Source: Modestobacter italicus
GTDB lineage: Bacteria; Actinomycetota; Actinomycetes; Mycobacteriales; Geodermatophilaceae
Length of the DNA stretch: 64,000 nt
NCBI RefSeq assembly: GCF_000306785.1
Contig: NC_017955.1
Span: forward strand, 3,658,001 to 3,722,000
Direction of reading: 5' to 3'
Positions 10,169 to 19,320 of the stretch are shown here, in pieces. Made by a program: the position numbers and the translations under genes. The notes under the pieces are model-generated. The model was not told the origin of the DNA and did not search any database. It worked only from the letters and a program-made list of their open reading frames with translations. The number at the start of each line of letters is the position of its first letter. Position 1 is the first letter of the stretch.

Positions 10169-10999
10169 TCAGCCGAGGACCTCGCGGAACCGGGCGGCGA
10201 AGGCGACCGGGTCCTCGAGGAAGCCGATGTGCGAGCCGGGGAACATCGTCGGGTTGACGCCGAGGGCGGCCGCCAGCGCCCGCGAGGTGCGGTCGCAGAG
10301 CTCCCCGCCGGAGGACCCACCGATCCCGACCACGACCCGGGTCGGCACCGCACGCAGCGCCGCGAGGTCCGGCTGCCAGGTGGTCGTGCCGCGCAGCTCG
10401 TGCAGGAAGAAGTGCCGCTCGTCGGCGACCGCCTGCGGGTCGGGCTCCCCCGCCGGCGGGGCCGTGTGCGCGTCGTCCTCGGGGACGACGATGTCACCGA
10501 CGGCCATGAACTCGCGCCACGCGGCGGCGGAGCCCTCGACCAGGTAGGTGGCGATGATCCGCTCGGTGCCCGCCCGCAGCCGGTCGCGGTCGTCGACCAG
10601 CTCCGACAGCGGCGGCTCGTGGGCGACGACGGTCGTGACCTGCTCGGGGTGCGCCTGCGCCAGTGCCAGCACGCTGACGGCACCGCCGCTGGAGCCCAGG
10701 GCCACGGCCGGTCCGGCACCGAGGTGGGCGATCAGCCGGGAGAGGTCGTCGGCCCGCAGCTCCGGGGTCGAGTCCTGCTCCGGGTCGTCGACCGGGCTGC
10801 GTCCGACGCCGCGGGGATCGGTGGTGAGCACCGTGTGGTCATTGGCCAGCAGCCCGGCCAGCGGGGCGAACGCATCGGCCCCCATCGGGGCGCCGACCAG
10901 CACCACCAGGGGCCCGGTGCCCCGGACCTCGTAGTGCAGCCGCGCACCCGGCACGCCGAGCGTCCCGGTGGTCACGGCGGTGGGGGCGGTGGCGGTCAT
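10169..10999 (-). CDS. Alpha/beta fold hydrolase
   Basis: A 276-residue cytoplasmic alpha/beta hydrolase. The oxyanion region is LVVLVGAPMGADAF, the nucleophile elbow is ALGSSGGAVSVL (GxSxG with a central Ser), the acid Asp is probably in the VVVGIGGSSGG region and the His is in FPGSHIGFLEDP near the C-terminus. Substrate unknown. The ATG at 10999 has an AGGAGGACCC site directly upstream and is preferred over the longer open frame. It is divergent from the DUF222-HNH gene. Confidence 0.88.
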   Translation of the reverse strand: MTATAPTAVTTGTLGVPGARLHYEVRGTGPLVVLVGAPMGADAFAPLAGLLANDHTVLTTDPRGVGRSPVDDPEQDSTPELRADDLSRLIAHLGAGPAVALGSSGGAVSVLALAQAHPEQVTTVVAHEPPLSELVDDRDRLRAGTERIIATYLVEGSAAAWREFMAVGDIVVPEDDAHTAPPAGEPDPQAVADERHFFLHELRGTTTWQPDLAALRAVPTRVVVGIGGSSGGELCDRTSRALAAALGVNPTMFPGSHIGFLEDPVAFAARFREVLG

Positions 11000-11123
11000 G
11001 GGTCCTCCTGGCTGGGACGGCGGTGCGCTGGTGCAGGGAGGACCCGCAGTGCCGCCGGAACTCATCGCAGGATCGGTGCCAGGACGGGCCGAAACTGTCG
11101 TACCCCGTACGTATGTTCGACGC

Positions 11124-12617
11124 GTGGAGACGACGGCGACGGCACCGGGGCCGCAGATGCCCGGGTCGTGGCGGTCGCGGATCGACGTGGTCTGGATCGG
11201 TGACGGGCATGCCCAGCCCGACCCGGTCGCCATGGCGAGGTCGTCGTCACCGGAGCAGGCGGCCGCCCGGTTGCAGGCCATCCACCGTCAGCGGGCCCAG
11301 GACACCGCCGAAGAGGCGGAGCTGATCCTGACCATGGCCGGTGCCCGCCCCGCCGACGCGGACCCGCAGCCGGGCACCCCGGGCGCCCGGAAGGGCGACT
11401 GGTCCGGCAACAGCCGTGGGGACGGGATCAGCGAGTTCTTCACCGCCGAGCTGGCCACCGTGCTCAACCTCGGCCGCACCACCGCAGCGAAGAAGCTCGA
11501 CCACGCCCTGACCTGGCAGAAGAAGCTGCCCGGCACCTTCGCCGCGCTGCGGGCCGGGGATCTGGACGAGCGCCGCGCGCAGACCCTGGCCGAGGTGCTC
11601 ATCCACACCACCGCCGCCGTGGCCGGGCAGGTCGAAGACGCGCTGCTCTCCGAGGCCTCGGATCTGTCGGTCTACCGGCTGAAGGACCGGGCCACCGAGC
11701 TGATGGTCCAACTGGACGCCGAAGCGGCCGACGTGCGCCGCGAGGAGGCCGAGAAGGCCGCCGACGTCCACGTCTACCCCAACGCCACCGACGGCCGGTC
11801 GACGCTGGCCGCGGACCTGCCCACCGACGAGGCGGTCGAGTGCTACGACATCGTCGACCAGCTGGCGAAGATGCTCAAAGCCGACGGTGACCCGCGGCGA
11901 ATCGGAGCGCTGCGCGCACACGTGCTGTCCCTGCTGATCCGCCGCCCGGGAGACCACGGGCTCCCGCCGGTGACGGCGAACCTGACCGTCACCGCCGACC
12001 TCGACGGGCTGGCCGGCATCAGCAGCCGGCCGGGTGAGGTGAACGGGCTGCCGATCACCGCCGCCCACGTCCGCGAGCTGCTCGCCCGGGTCAGCGCACT
12101 CGGCCTCACGCCGCCTGAGGGCGGGACGCTGACCTTCGCGATCACCGGCCCGGACGGCCAGCTGCTGGCCACGCTGACGCCGACCGACCTCGACCGGCTG
12201 GCCCGCCGCGGCTGCCTCGCCCATCCCGACAGGGAGTGCAGCTGCCCGATCGCCGGCCCGCCGCCCGAGACAGCAGCCTACGAACCCACAGACCGCCAGC
12301 GGGCCTTCAGCACCACCCGCGACCGGCGCTGCCGGTTCCCCAACTGCGGGCAACGCGTCGGCTGGGCCGACCTCGACCACGTCGTCCCCGCCGCGTGCGG
12401 CGGCGCCACGGACTGCGCCAACCTCTGCTGCCTGTGCCGCTCCCACCACCGCCTCAAGACCTTCGCCCCCGGCTGGCGGTTCACCATGACCCCTGACGGG
12501 GTCCTGCAGGTCACCACACCCTCCGGCGTCACCCGGACGACCCGGCCACCGGGCATGCGACCACCACCAGCGCCAGAACCCGAGCCGCCGCCGGACGACG
12601 ACCCGCCACCCTTCTAG
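11124..12617 (+). CDS. DUF222 / HNH endonuclease (13E12 family)
   Basis: A 497-residue protein with an N-terminal DUF222 helical region (~40-330) and a C-terminal HNH nuclease module: CRFPNCGQRVGWADLDHV, GGATDCANLCCLCRSHHRLK, with paired Cys and the catalytic DH. The tail is Pro-rich. These genes are abundant and variable in actinobacteria (REP13E12 family) and behave like selfish or mobile elements; their biological role is not settled. The GTG at 11124 follows TACGTATGTT by about ten bases, a -10-like box that would leave almost no leader, so a leaderless transcript is likely. An internal ATG at 11233 is the alternative start. Confidence 0.88.
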   Translation: METTATAPGPQMPGSWRSRIDVVWIGDGHAQPDPVAMARSSSPEQAAARLQAIHRQRAQDTAEEAELILTMAGARPADADPQPGTPGARKGDWSGNSRGDGISEFFTAELATVLNLGRTTAAKKLDHALTWQKKLPGTFAALRAGDLDERRAQTLAEVLIHTTAAVAGQVEDALLSEASDLSVYRLKDRATELMVQLDAEAADVRREEAEKAADVHVYPNATDGRSTLAADLPTDEAVECYDIVDQLAKMLKADGDPRRIGALRAHVLSLLIRRPGDHGLPPVTANLTVTADLDGLAGISSRPGEVNGLPITAAHVRELLARVSALGLTPPEGGTLTFAITGPDGQLLATLTPTDLDRLARRGCLAHPDRECSCPIAGPPPETAAYEPTDRQRAFSTTRDRRCRFPNCGQRVGWADLDHVVPAACGGATDCANLCCLCRSHHRLKTFAPGWRFTMTPDGVLQVTTPSGVTRTTRPPGMRPPPAPEPEPPPDDDPPPF

Positions 12618-12669
12618 TCCGGCGGAACTCGTTGGCCGCCCACGTCCCGGTCTCCCTACCCTGCGCGGC

Positions 12670-13068
12670 GTGGAGATCCGGTGGCGTGGGCCGTTCACCA
12701 GCAGCGAGGCCAACCAGCTGCACGCGGAGGCCTTCGGCACCCGCGTGTTCAGCGACGACGAGTGGAACTGGCGCGACCAGGTGGCCGCGCACAGTCTCGG
12801 CTGGGTCACCGCCCGGGACGCCGACGTCCTCGCCGGCTTCGTCAACGTGGTGTGGGACGGCGAGGTGCACGCCTGGTTGCAGGACCTGATGGTCGCCGCC
12901 GCCAGCCGGCACGCGGGCGTCGGGCGCCGGCTGGTCGAGGCGGCCCGCGACGGCGCCCGCGCCGCCGGGTGCGAGTGGCTGCACGTGGACTTCGCCGACG
13001 AGCTGGCGCCCTTCTACCTCGACGCCTGCGGCTTCCTCCCCACCCGAGCTGGGCTGATGGCGCTGTGA
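12670..13068 (+). CDS. GNAT family N-acetyltransferase
   Basis: A 132-residue GNAT protein. The acetyl-CoA loop is seen as LMVAAASRHAGVGRRLVEAARDGARAAG, fitting the R/Q-x-x-G-x-G/A consensus, followed by EWLHVDF and FYLDACGF of the C-terminal strand pair. Acceptor substrate unknown. The GTG at 12670 is the only early start. It lies between the HNH gene and ligC on the same strand, 52 bases before the next gene. Confidence 0.85.
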   Translation: MEIRWRGPFTSSEANQLHAEAFGTRVFSDDEWNWRDQVAAHSLGWVTARDADVLAGFVNVVWDGEVHAWLQDLMVAAASRHAGVGRRLVEAARDGARAAGCEWLHVDFADELAPFYLDACGFLPTRAGLMAL

Positions 13069-13120
13069 CCCGCTGCGGCGTTCCCGCACACCACCGGGCC
13101 GGACTGCTTGACTGACCGGC

Positions 13121-14194
13121 ATGGACCTGCCCGTGATGCCCCCGGTCAAGCCGATGCTCGCCAAGCCCGCGGCGGCGCTGCCCACCGGGGAGGGCTGGTT
13201 CTACGAGCCGAAGTGGGACGGCTTCCGCTGCATCGTCTTCCGGGACGGCGACGAGGTCGAGCTGGGCAGCCGCAACGAGCGCCCGCTGACCCGCTACTTC
13301 CCCGACGTCGCCGAGGCGGTCAAGGCCCAGCTGCCGGAGCGGTGCGTCGTCGACGGGGAAATTGTCGTCCCCCGGGGTGACCGGCTGGACTTCGAGTCGC
13401 TGCTGCAGCGCATCCACCCGGCCGCCTCGCGGGTGACCAAGCTGGCCACCGAGACCCCGGCGTCCTTCGTCGCCTTCGACCTGCTGGCCATCGGCGACGA
13501 GTCGCTGCTGGAGACCCCCTACGCCGAGCGGCAGGCCCGGCTGCGCGAGGCGCTGGCCGGCGCGAAGGCCCCGGTGTACGTCAGCACCGTCACCCAGGAC
13601 GCCGAGGTCGGGCAGCGCTGGTTCGCCGAGTTCGAGGGCGCCGGGCTCGACGGCGTCATCGCCAAGCGCGGCGACCAGGTCTACGCCCCCGACCAGCGGC
13701 TGATGACCAAGGTCAAGCACGTGCGGACGGCGGACTGCGTCGTCGCCGGGTTCCGCTGGCACAAGAGCGGACCGGTCGTCGGCTCGCTGCTGCTCGGGCT
13801 CTACGACGACGCCGGGAGCCTGCAGCACATCGGCGTCGCCGCCTCCTTCCCGATGAAGCGCCGGGCCGAGCTGGTCGACGAGCTCACCCCCTACCGGGCC
13901 GAGGCGCTCGACGGGCACCCGTGGCAGGACTGGGCCAACGCGCAGACCGACGCCGACGGCGAGCACCGGATGCCCGGCGCCACCAGCCGCTGGAACGCCG
14001 GCAAGGACCTGTCCTGGGTGCCGCTGCGCCCCGAGCTCGTCGTGGAGATCCGGTACGACCAGCTCGAGGGCAGCCGGTTGCGGCACACCGGGCAGTTCCA
14101 GCGCTGGCGGCCCGACCGGGAGGCCCGGTCGTGCACCTACGACCAGCTCGAGGTGCCGGTGAAGTACGACCTCGCCGAGGTGCTGGGCGGCTGA
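13121..14194 (+). CDS. ligC: ATP-dependent DNA ligase C
   Basis: A 357-residue ATP-dependent DNA ligase with adenylation and OB-fold domains and no extra nuclease or polymerase module, the size of mycobacterial LigC. The AMP-accepting lysine is Lys31 in EPKWDGFR. Other nucleotidyltransferase motifs are GSRNERPLTRYFP, VVDGEIVVP, ASFVAFDLLA, GLDGVIAKR and TKVKHVRTADCVVAG. In mycobacteria LigC works with Prim-PolC in gap filling and sealing during base excision repair. A Prim-PolC gene is present at 16985, two genes downstream, so the pair is probably functional here as well. Confidence 0.93.
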   Translation: MDLPVMPPVKPMLAKPAAALPTGEGWFYEPKWDGFRCIVFRDGDEVELGSRNERPLTRYFPDVAEAVKAQLPERCVVDGEIVVPRGDRLDFESLLQRIHPAASRVTKLATETPASFVAFDLLAIGDESLLETPYAERQARLREALAGAKAPVYVSTVTQDAEVGQRWFAEFEGAGLDGVIAKRGDQVYAPDQRLMTKVKHVRTADCVVAGFRWHKSGPVVGSLLLGLYDDAGSLQHIGVAASFPMKRRAELVDELTPYRAEALDGHPWQDWANAQTDADGEHRMPGATSRWNAGKDLSWVPLRPELVVEIRYDQLEGSRLRHTGQFQRWRPDREARSCTYDQLEVPVKYDLAEVLGG

Positions 14195-14291
14195 CGGTCC
14201 GGGTGGCAGCGGAGTTCCCGGCACCCGCTGAGCGGTTCCTCACGGGCCCGCGCGCTGCCGCATCCCGCCCGGGCTCCTACTCTGGTTGATC

Positions 14292-15866
14292 ATGAACGTG
14301 CACCGCCGACTGGCCGCCACCGGAGGAGCCCTCCTCGCCCTCGCCCTCGCGACGGCGGGCTGCACGTCGTCCGACGACGACGCGGCGACGGCCGCCGCCA
14401 GCTCGTCCGCGGCCGCCAAGAGCTCCGCGGAGGCCGCTGCGGCCAAGCCGATCGAGTGGCAGGACTGCAGCAGCCAGATCGACCCGATCATCGCCGGGCG
14501 TCCCGGAGCCGACCGCGACCTGGCGTTCCAGTGCGGCACGACGACGGTCCCGGTGAGCTACGCCGACCCCACCGGCGGCACCCTGCAGCTGTTCCTGGTC
14601 AAGGCCACGCTGGCCGGCCAGGCGAACCGGATCGGCTCGCTGGTCGTCAACCCCGGCGGCCCCGGCCAGTCGGCGACGGACGCGGCGATCCAGTCGGCGC
14701 TGACGCTGCCGACCGACGTCCTCGGCCGGTTCGACGTCGTCGGTGTCGACCCCCGCGGCGTGGGGCTCTCCGACCCGGCGGTCGAGTGCATCAGCGACCA
14801 GCAGAAGGACGAGCTGTTCGCCGCCGACCCCCGCGCGACCGACGCCGCGTCGCTGGCCACCGCGTTCGGCCGGGTGGACGCCGTCGCCGACGCCTGCGCC
14901 ACCAAGTACAAGGACGCGCTGGGCGCCTTCGACACCGTGGACACCGCCCGGGACATGGACCTGGTCCGCCAGTCCCTCGGCGACGAGCAGCTGACCTTCC
15001 TGGGCTACTCGTACGGGACGACGCTCGGCTCGACCTACGCCGAGCTGTTCCCCGACCGGGTGCGGGCGATGGTGCTCGACGGCGCCGTCGACCCCGACGC
15101 GGGGCTGCAGCAGTCCGCCGAGGCGCAGGCGCAGGCGTTCGAGGCCGCGTTCGACGCCTTCGCCGCCAACTGCCTCACCCTGGTCAGCGGCTGCCCGCTC
15201 GGCTTCGACCCGCGGCTGTTCGTCACCGACCTGCTCACCCAGACCGCGGCCGCCCCGGTCCCCAGCAGCCGCCCCGGTGAGATCCGGCAGGCCACCCCCG
15301 GCCTGGTCCTGGAGGCCGTCCGGTCGGCGCTGTACCAGCCCAGCGCGTGGCCCCAGCTGACCCAGTCGCTGGCCGCCGCCCGCAACGGCGACGCCGCCGG
15401 CCTGCTCACCCTCGCCGACTCCTACACCGGCCGGAACGACGACGGCAGCTACACCAACGTCGTCGACGCCAACGTGGCGATCACCTGCGCGGACACCGAC
15501 GAGGAGTTCACCCAGCAGCAGGTCAGCGCGCTGGTCACCGACTGGGGCACCCGGTACCCGCTGTTCGGGGCGGACGCGGCGCTGGGCCTGTACACCTGCT
15601 CGGCCTGGGACGCCCCGCGCACCCCGCTGCCGGACCGGGACGCCGCGGGCAGCGCGCCGATCCTGGTGATCGGCACCCAGGGCGACCCGGTGACCCCCGT
15701 GGTCGGCGCCGCGGACATGGCCGCGGACCTGACCAGCGGGGTGCTGCTCACCTGGCAGGGCGCCGGGCACACCGCCTACCCGAAGACCGAGTGCGTGACG
15801 GCGGCCGTCGACGCCTACCTGATCGACCTCGTCGTCCCGCAGGACGGACTCACCTGCCCGGCCTGA
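14292..15866 (+). CDS. Secreted alpha/beta hydrolase, tripeptidyl-aminopeptidase (TAP/SlpD-like) lipoprotein
   Basis: A 524-residue exported hydrolase. The N-terminus is a signal peptide ending LALATAGCTSS, a plausible though weak lipobox, followed by an Asp/Ala/Ser-rich spacer. Catalytic Ser is in FLGYSYGTTLGSTYA, the oxyanion block is SLVVNPGGPGQSA with DVVGVDPRGVG, and the His is in WQGAGHTAYPKTEC near the end. This arrangement matches Streptomyces tripeptidyl aminopeptidases and related extracellular peptidases with a TAP-like C-terminal domain. The ATG at 14292 is used; a TTG two codons earlier is possible. It lies between ligC and the partner primase gene, with which it has no obvious functional link. 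Confidence 0.88.
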   Translation: MNVHRRLAATGGALLALALATAGCTSSDDDAATAAASSSAAAKSSAEAAAAKPIEWQDCSSQIDPIIAGRPGADRDLAFQCGTTTVPVSYADPTGGTLQLFLVKATLAGQANRIGSLVVNPGGPGQSATDAAIQSALTLPTDVLGRFDVVGVDPRGVGLSDPAVECISDQQKDELFAADPRATDAASLATAFGRVDAVADACATKYKDALGAFDTVDTARDMDLVRQSLGDEQLTFLGYSYGTTLGSTYAELFPDRVRAMVLDGAVDPDAGLQQSAEAQAQAFEAAFDAFAANCLTLVSGCPLGFDPRLFVTDLLTQTAAAPVPSSRPGEIRQATPGLVLEAVRSALYQPSAWPQLTQSLAAARNGDAAGLLTLADSYTGRNDDGSYTNVVDANVAITCADTDEEFTQQQVSALVTDWGTRYPLFGADAALGLYTCSAWDAPRTPLPDRDAAGSAPILVIGTQGDPVTPVVGAADMAADLTSGVLLTWQGAGHTAYPKTECVTAAVDAYLIDLVVPQDGLTCPA

Positions 15867-15886
15867 TCGCGCCCTAGGGTCGGCTG

Positions 15887-16891
15887 ATGGCGGACCTCGA
15901 GGACTCTCTCGACCGGCTCGCGGCGGCGACCGGGTTCAGCGGGGTGGTCCGGGTCGACCGCGGCGGGCGGGTCGAGCTCGCCCGGTCGTACGGCCTGGCC
16001 CACCGCGGCCTGGAGCTGCCCAACACGGTCGACACCCGGTTCGCCGTCGCCAGCGGCACGAAGGGGCTCACCGCGCTGACCGTCGCGTCCCTCCTCGAGG
16101 AGGGACGCCTCGACCTCGCCACCACGGCCCGCTCGGTCCTCGGTGCCGACCTCCCCCTGGTCGACGACCGGGTGACCGTCGAGCAGCTGCTCGCCCACCG
16201 CTCCGGGATCGGCGACTACGTCGACGAGGAGACCATCGACTCGGCGACCGCCTACCTGCTGCCCGTTCCCGTGCACCGGCTGGCGGCGACCGAGGACTAC
16301 CTCGCCGTCCTGGACGGGCACCCGCAGGCGTTCCCGCCGGGTGAGCGCTTCGCGTACAACAACAGCGGGTTCGTCGTCCTCGCGCTGATCGCCGAGCGGG
16401 TGGGCGGTGCGCCGTTCGCCGAGCTGGTGCGGTCACGGGTCTGCGAACCCGCCGGCATGGGCGACACCGAGTTCCTGCGCTCCGACGAGCCGGCGGCACG
16501 CACCGCGCTGGGCTACCTCGACGCCGAGGGGCTGCGGACCAACGTCCTGCACCTGCCGGTCCGCGGCAGCGGGGACGGCGGGGTCTACACGACGGCGGCC
16601 GACGTCCACGCGCTGTGGTCGGCCCTGGACGCGGGGCGGATCGTGCCGGCGGAGCGGGTGGCGGACATGCTCCGGCCGCGCAGCGACGTCCCCGCCGAGT
16701 CGTTGCGGTACGGGCTGGGCTTCTGGCTGCACCCGACGAGCGACGCCGTCGTCCTGATCGGAGCCGACGCCGGGGTGTCGTTCCGGACCGTCCACGACCG
16801 GGCCGCGGGCGTGACCCACACCGTGCTGGCCAACACCACGGACGGCGCCTGGCCGGTGGCCCGCCTGCTGCAGGAGCTGCTCACCCCCTGA
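15887..16891 (+). CDS. Serine hydrolase, class C beta-lactamase/penicillin-binding-like
   Basis: A 334-residue protein of the beta-lactamase/DD-peptidase/esterase fold. The SxxK motif appears as ASGTKGLTALTVASLLEEG, the Tyr-x-Asn as FAYNNSGFVVLALIAERVG, and the block EQLLAHRSGIGDY is typical of family VIII esterase/AmpC-like proteins. No signal peptide is apparent, so a cytoplasmic esterase or amidase role is more likely than antibiotic hydrolysis. It follows the peptidase gene by 20 bases on the same strand. Confidence 0.87.
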   Translation: MADLEDSLDRLAAATGFSGVVRVDRGGRVELARSYGLAHRGLELPNTVDTRFAVASGTKGLTALTVASLLEEGRLDLATTARSVLGADLPLVDDRVTVEQLLAHRSGIGDYVDEETIDSATAYLLPVPVHRLAATEDYLAVLDGHPQAFPPGERFAYNNSGFVVLALIAERVGGAPFAELVRSRVCEPAGMGDTEFLRSDEPAARTALGYLDAEGLRTNVLHLPVRGSGDGGVYTTAADVHALWSALDAGRIVPAERVADMLRPRSDVPAESLRYGLGFWLHPTSDAVVLIGADAGVSFRTVHDRAAGVTHTVLANTTDGAWPVARLLQELLTP

Positions 16892-16901
16892 GGGTGGAGG
16901 T

Positions 16902-16923
16902 GCTGCCCAGCCGGCCGGGCAGC
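16902..16923 (+). terminator. Hairpin after serine hydrolase gene
   Basis: GCTGCCC (16902-16908) pairs with GGGCAGC (16917-16923) across an 8-base GC-rich loop, eleven bases after the stop. It separates the two-hydrolase insertion from the primase gene. Confidence 0.5.
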
Positions 16924-16984
16924 GGGCAGACTGCCGACGTGATCGACACGGTCGTCGTGGGCGGTCCCCGGAGATCGGAGCGGC

Positions 16985-18052
16985 ATGGCCAGCAGCAAGG
17001 ACGCCGTCGTCCTGGACGTCGCCGGGCACGAGGTGCGGGTCAGCAGCCCGGAGAAGCCGTACTTCGGTGACAAGGGCATCCGGAAGATCGACGTCGTCAA
17101 CTACTTCGTCTCGGTCGGCGAGGGCATCCTGTTCGCGCTGCGCGACCGGCCGACGACGCTGGAGCGCTGGCCCGGGGGCGTGTTCGAGGGCGCGCGGCTC
17201 TCCACCCGGATGGACAACACCGGCGACGCGTTCTACCAGAAGCGGGTGCCCAAGAACGCGCCCGAGTGGGTGCCGACCGCGCACATCACCTTCCCCAGCG
17301 GGCGGACCGCCGACGAGATCGCGCCGGACTCGGTCGCCGTCGTCGCCTGGTGCGCCAACCTGGGCACGCTGACCTTCCACCCGTGGCCGGTGTCGAAGAC
17401 CGACGTGGAGTCCCCCGACCAGATCCGCATCGACCTCGACCCGCAGCCGGGCACCGACTTCTCCGACGCCGTGTGGGTGGCCCCGCACGTGCGCGAGCTG
17501 CTGCACGAGTTCGGCATGGAGGGCTGGCCGAAGACCTCCGGCGGCCGCGGGGTGCACGTGTACGTGCCGATCCAGCCGCGGTGGACCTTCCCCGAGGTGC
17601 GCCGGGCGGTGATCGCCTTCGGCCGCGAGCTGGAGCGGCGCATCCCCGACCGCGTGACGATGAACTGGTGGAAGGAGGAGCGCGGCGAGAAGATCTTCAT
17701 CGACTACAACCAGATGGCCAGAGACCGGACGATCGCGTCGGCCTACTCGATCCGGGCGAAGTCGCACGCGCCGGTGAGCGCCCCGCTGGACTGGGACGAG
17801 CTGGGTGACGTCTCGCCGTTCGACTTCGACGTCCTCACCATGCCGGCCCGGTTCGCCGCCGTCGGTGACAAGCACGCCGGGCTGGCCGACCACGCGTTCG
17901 GCATCGAGCCGCTCATCGAGCTGGCCGACAAGCAGGAGCGCGACCTGGGGCTGGGCGAGATGCCCTATCCCCCGGACTACCCGAAGATGCCCGGCGAACC
18001 AATGCGGGTGCAGCCCAGCCGCGCCAAGCGTCCTACCAGCACGGATGACTGA
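16985..18052 (+). CDS. Prim-PolC: LigD-type primase/polymerase, stand-alone
   Basis: A 355-residue archaeo-eukaryotic primase-like polymerase of the LigD polymerase-domain family. Metal-binding Asp150 and Asp152 are in IRIDLDPQPG, the GGRGVHVYVPIQP block carries the SxH-type nucleotide-binding region, and RTIASAYSIRAK is conserved near residue 255. The C-terminal ~50 residues (EPLIELADKQERDLG) match the extended Prim-PolC type rather than LigD itself. In mycobacteria Prim-PolC and LigC are neighbours and cooperate in short-gap filling of excised ribonucleotides or bases. The ATG follows GGAGCGGC. Confidence 0.9.
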   Translation: MASSKDAVVLDVAGHEVRVSSPEKPYFGDKGIRKIDVVNYFVSVGEGILFALRDRPTTLERWPGGVFEGARLSTRMDNTGDAFYQKRVPKNAPEWVPTAHITFPSGRTADEIAPDSVAVVAWCANLGTLTFHPWPVSKTDVESPDQIRIDLDPQPGTDFSDAVWVAPHVRELLHEFGMEGWPKTSGGRGVHVYVPIQPRWTFPEVRRAVIAFGRELERRIPDRVTMNWWKEERGEKIFIDYNQMARDRTIASAYSIRAKSHAPVSAPLDWDELGDVSPFDFDVLTMPARFAAVGDKHAGLADHAFGIEPLIELADKQERDLGLGEMPYPPDYPKMPGEPMRVQPSRAKRPTSTDD

Positions 18053-18107
18053 GTTGGCCAATGCGGCAGGTCTAGCACATCGCTCACTCGCCGGATAACC
18101 TGCCTCC

Positions 18108-19031
18108 ATGGCGATCCGGCTGGACGACCTCCTTGCGTCATTTCGTCGGCACCTGCGAGCGGCCAGCAAGGCACCTCGGACGATCGAGCTGTACAGCCAG
18201 AGCGTCCGCTACTTCAGTCAGTGGCTGGTTGCCCATGACCGGCCGGCGACCTTGGACGAGTTGAGCCGGCATGCGATCAGCGCCTGGCTGGCCGAGCTGG
18301 CCGACACATGTGAAGCGTCCACCGTGGCCACGCGGATGCGCGGGATGCGCCGGTTCTGCCGCTGGCTGGTGTCCGAGGGAGAAGTGGACAAGGCGCCGAC
18401 CGACGGCATCGAGATCGCCACGGCACCGGACAAGCCGGTGCCCGTCCTGACGGACGTGGAGATCGCCGCACTGCTCAAGACCTGCACGGTCGGCCGCGGC
18501 CGCCCCGGCGTCTTCTCACGACCGATCTTCTTCGGGCGCCGCGACGAAGCCATCCTGCGGCTCCTGCTGGACACGGGCATCCGCGTGTCCGAACTCTGCG
18601 GACTGACACTGGACGACGTCGATCTCGAACGGGAGCTCGCCTACGTCACCGGGAAGGGGTCGCGACCTCGCGTCGTGCCGTTCGGCGCCAAGACCGGCCA
18701 GGCCATCGACCGCTACCTGCGGGTCCGAGCCCTGCACCCCTATGCCAGCTCACCGCGGCTATTGCTGGGCCTGCGCGGCCCCATGACCCCCGACGGCGCC
18801 CGCGAGGTGCTCAACGTCCGCAGCGCTCAAGCTGGCATCGAGGGCGTGCACCCGCACCGGTTCAGGCACACCTTCGCCCACCGCTGGCTCGCCGGCGGCG
18901 GCCAGGAGCGCGACCTCATGATGCTGGCCGGTTGGCGCAGCGACGACATGCTCTCCCGATATGCCGCCTCGACCGCGGTCGAACGGGCGCACGAGGCGCA
19001 TCGTCGTCTGAGTCTCGGCGACCGCCTGTAG
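18108..19031 (+). CDS. Tyrosine recombinase / integrase
   Basis: A 307-residue XerC/XerD-sized recombinase with a SAM-like N-terminal core-binding domain (residues 8-90, [17 protein letters not shown]) and a complete catalytic set: Arg159 (GIRVSEL), Lys183 (GKGSRPR), His250 and Arg253 (HRFRH), Trp276 replacing the second His (AGWRSDDM) and Tyr285 (SRYAAS). It lies 55 bases after the repair gene, and coding density and GC content drop right after it, so it is more likely an element integrase than the housekeeping Xer protein. No att repeats are visible around it. The element may be decayed, or the enzyme may be domesticated. Confidence 0.88.
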   Translation: MAIRLDDLLASFRRHLRAASKAPRTIELYSQSVRYFSQWLVAHDRPATLDELSRHAISAWLAELADTCEASTVATRMRGMRRFCRWLVSEGEVDKAPTDGIEIATAPDKPVPVLTDVEIAALLKTCTVGRGRPGVFSRPIFFGRRDEAILRLLLDTGIRVSELCGLTLDDVDLERELAYVTGKGSRPRVVPFGAKTGQAIDRYLRVRALHPYASSPRLLLGLRGPMTPDGAREVLNVRSAQAGIEGVHPHRFRHTFAHRWLAGGGQERDLMMLAGWRSDDMLSRYAASTAVERAHEAHRRLSLGDRL

Positions 19032-19038
19032 GCAGCGA

Positions 19039-19320
19039 TCAGGCCGCCCCACCACGGCGCGCCCTCGCCGATGCTCTGGCCAACCTCAGCATGTGAGCGG
19101 TCATCAGTGCGTCAGCACGCCGGGCCCGCTCTGCCTCGTCCAGGACGCCGTCCGGATCGGCCTCCCGCTCGAACCTCGCCCGGAGCCCCTGCCGCGCCGG
19201 TCGGGTGGCCGCACTCCGGTCGCCGGTCCGTGCCCAGCGCTCCGCGGAGGCTATGCGTGCGATCACCGCGCGGTCGCTGCACGTCCTGATCCGTGAGGAA
19301 CCTCGAGTCTTTCGGGACAT
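19039..19320 (-). CDS. Small basic protein of unknown function
   Basis: A 93-residue reading frame ending seven bases from the integrase stop. The C-terminal half has a natural-looking composition (a FEREADPDGVLDEAERARRA stretch followed by MTAHMLRLARASARARR), suggesting an amphipathic helical pair; the N-terminus is Arg/Ser-rich and less convincing. I do not recognise a family. Codon use in the second half looks like real actinobacterial coding. An internal start is possible. Confidence 0.5.
   Translation of the reverse strand: MSRKTRGSSRIRTCSDRAVIARIASAERWARTGDRSAATRPARQGLRARFEREADPDGVLDEAERARRADALMTAHMLRLARASARARRGGAA

Noticed and set aside
8932-10719. 595-codon minus-strand frame opposite the LLM gene
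   Set aside because: It crosses several real genes, has Ser/Arg/Pro-rich unnatural composition and ends inside the alpha/beta hydrolase gene in the wrong frame.
11247-12845. Long minus-strand open frame opposite the DUF222-HNH gene
   Set aside because: Composition dominated by Gly/Arg/Gln with no domain; a shadow of the plus-strand gene.
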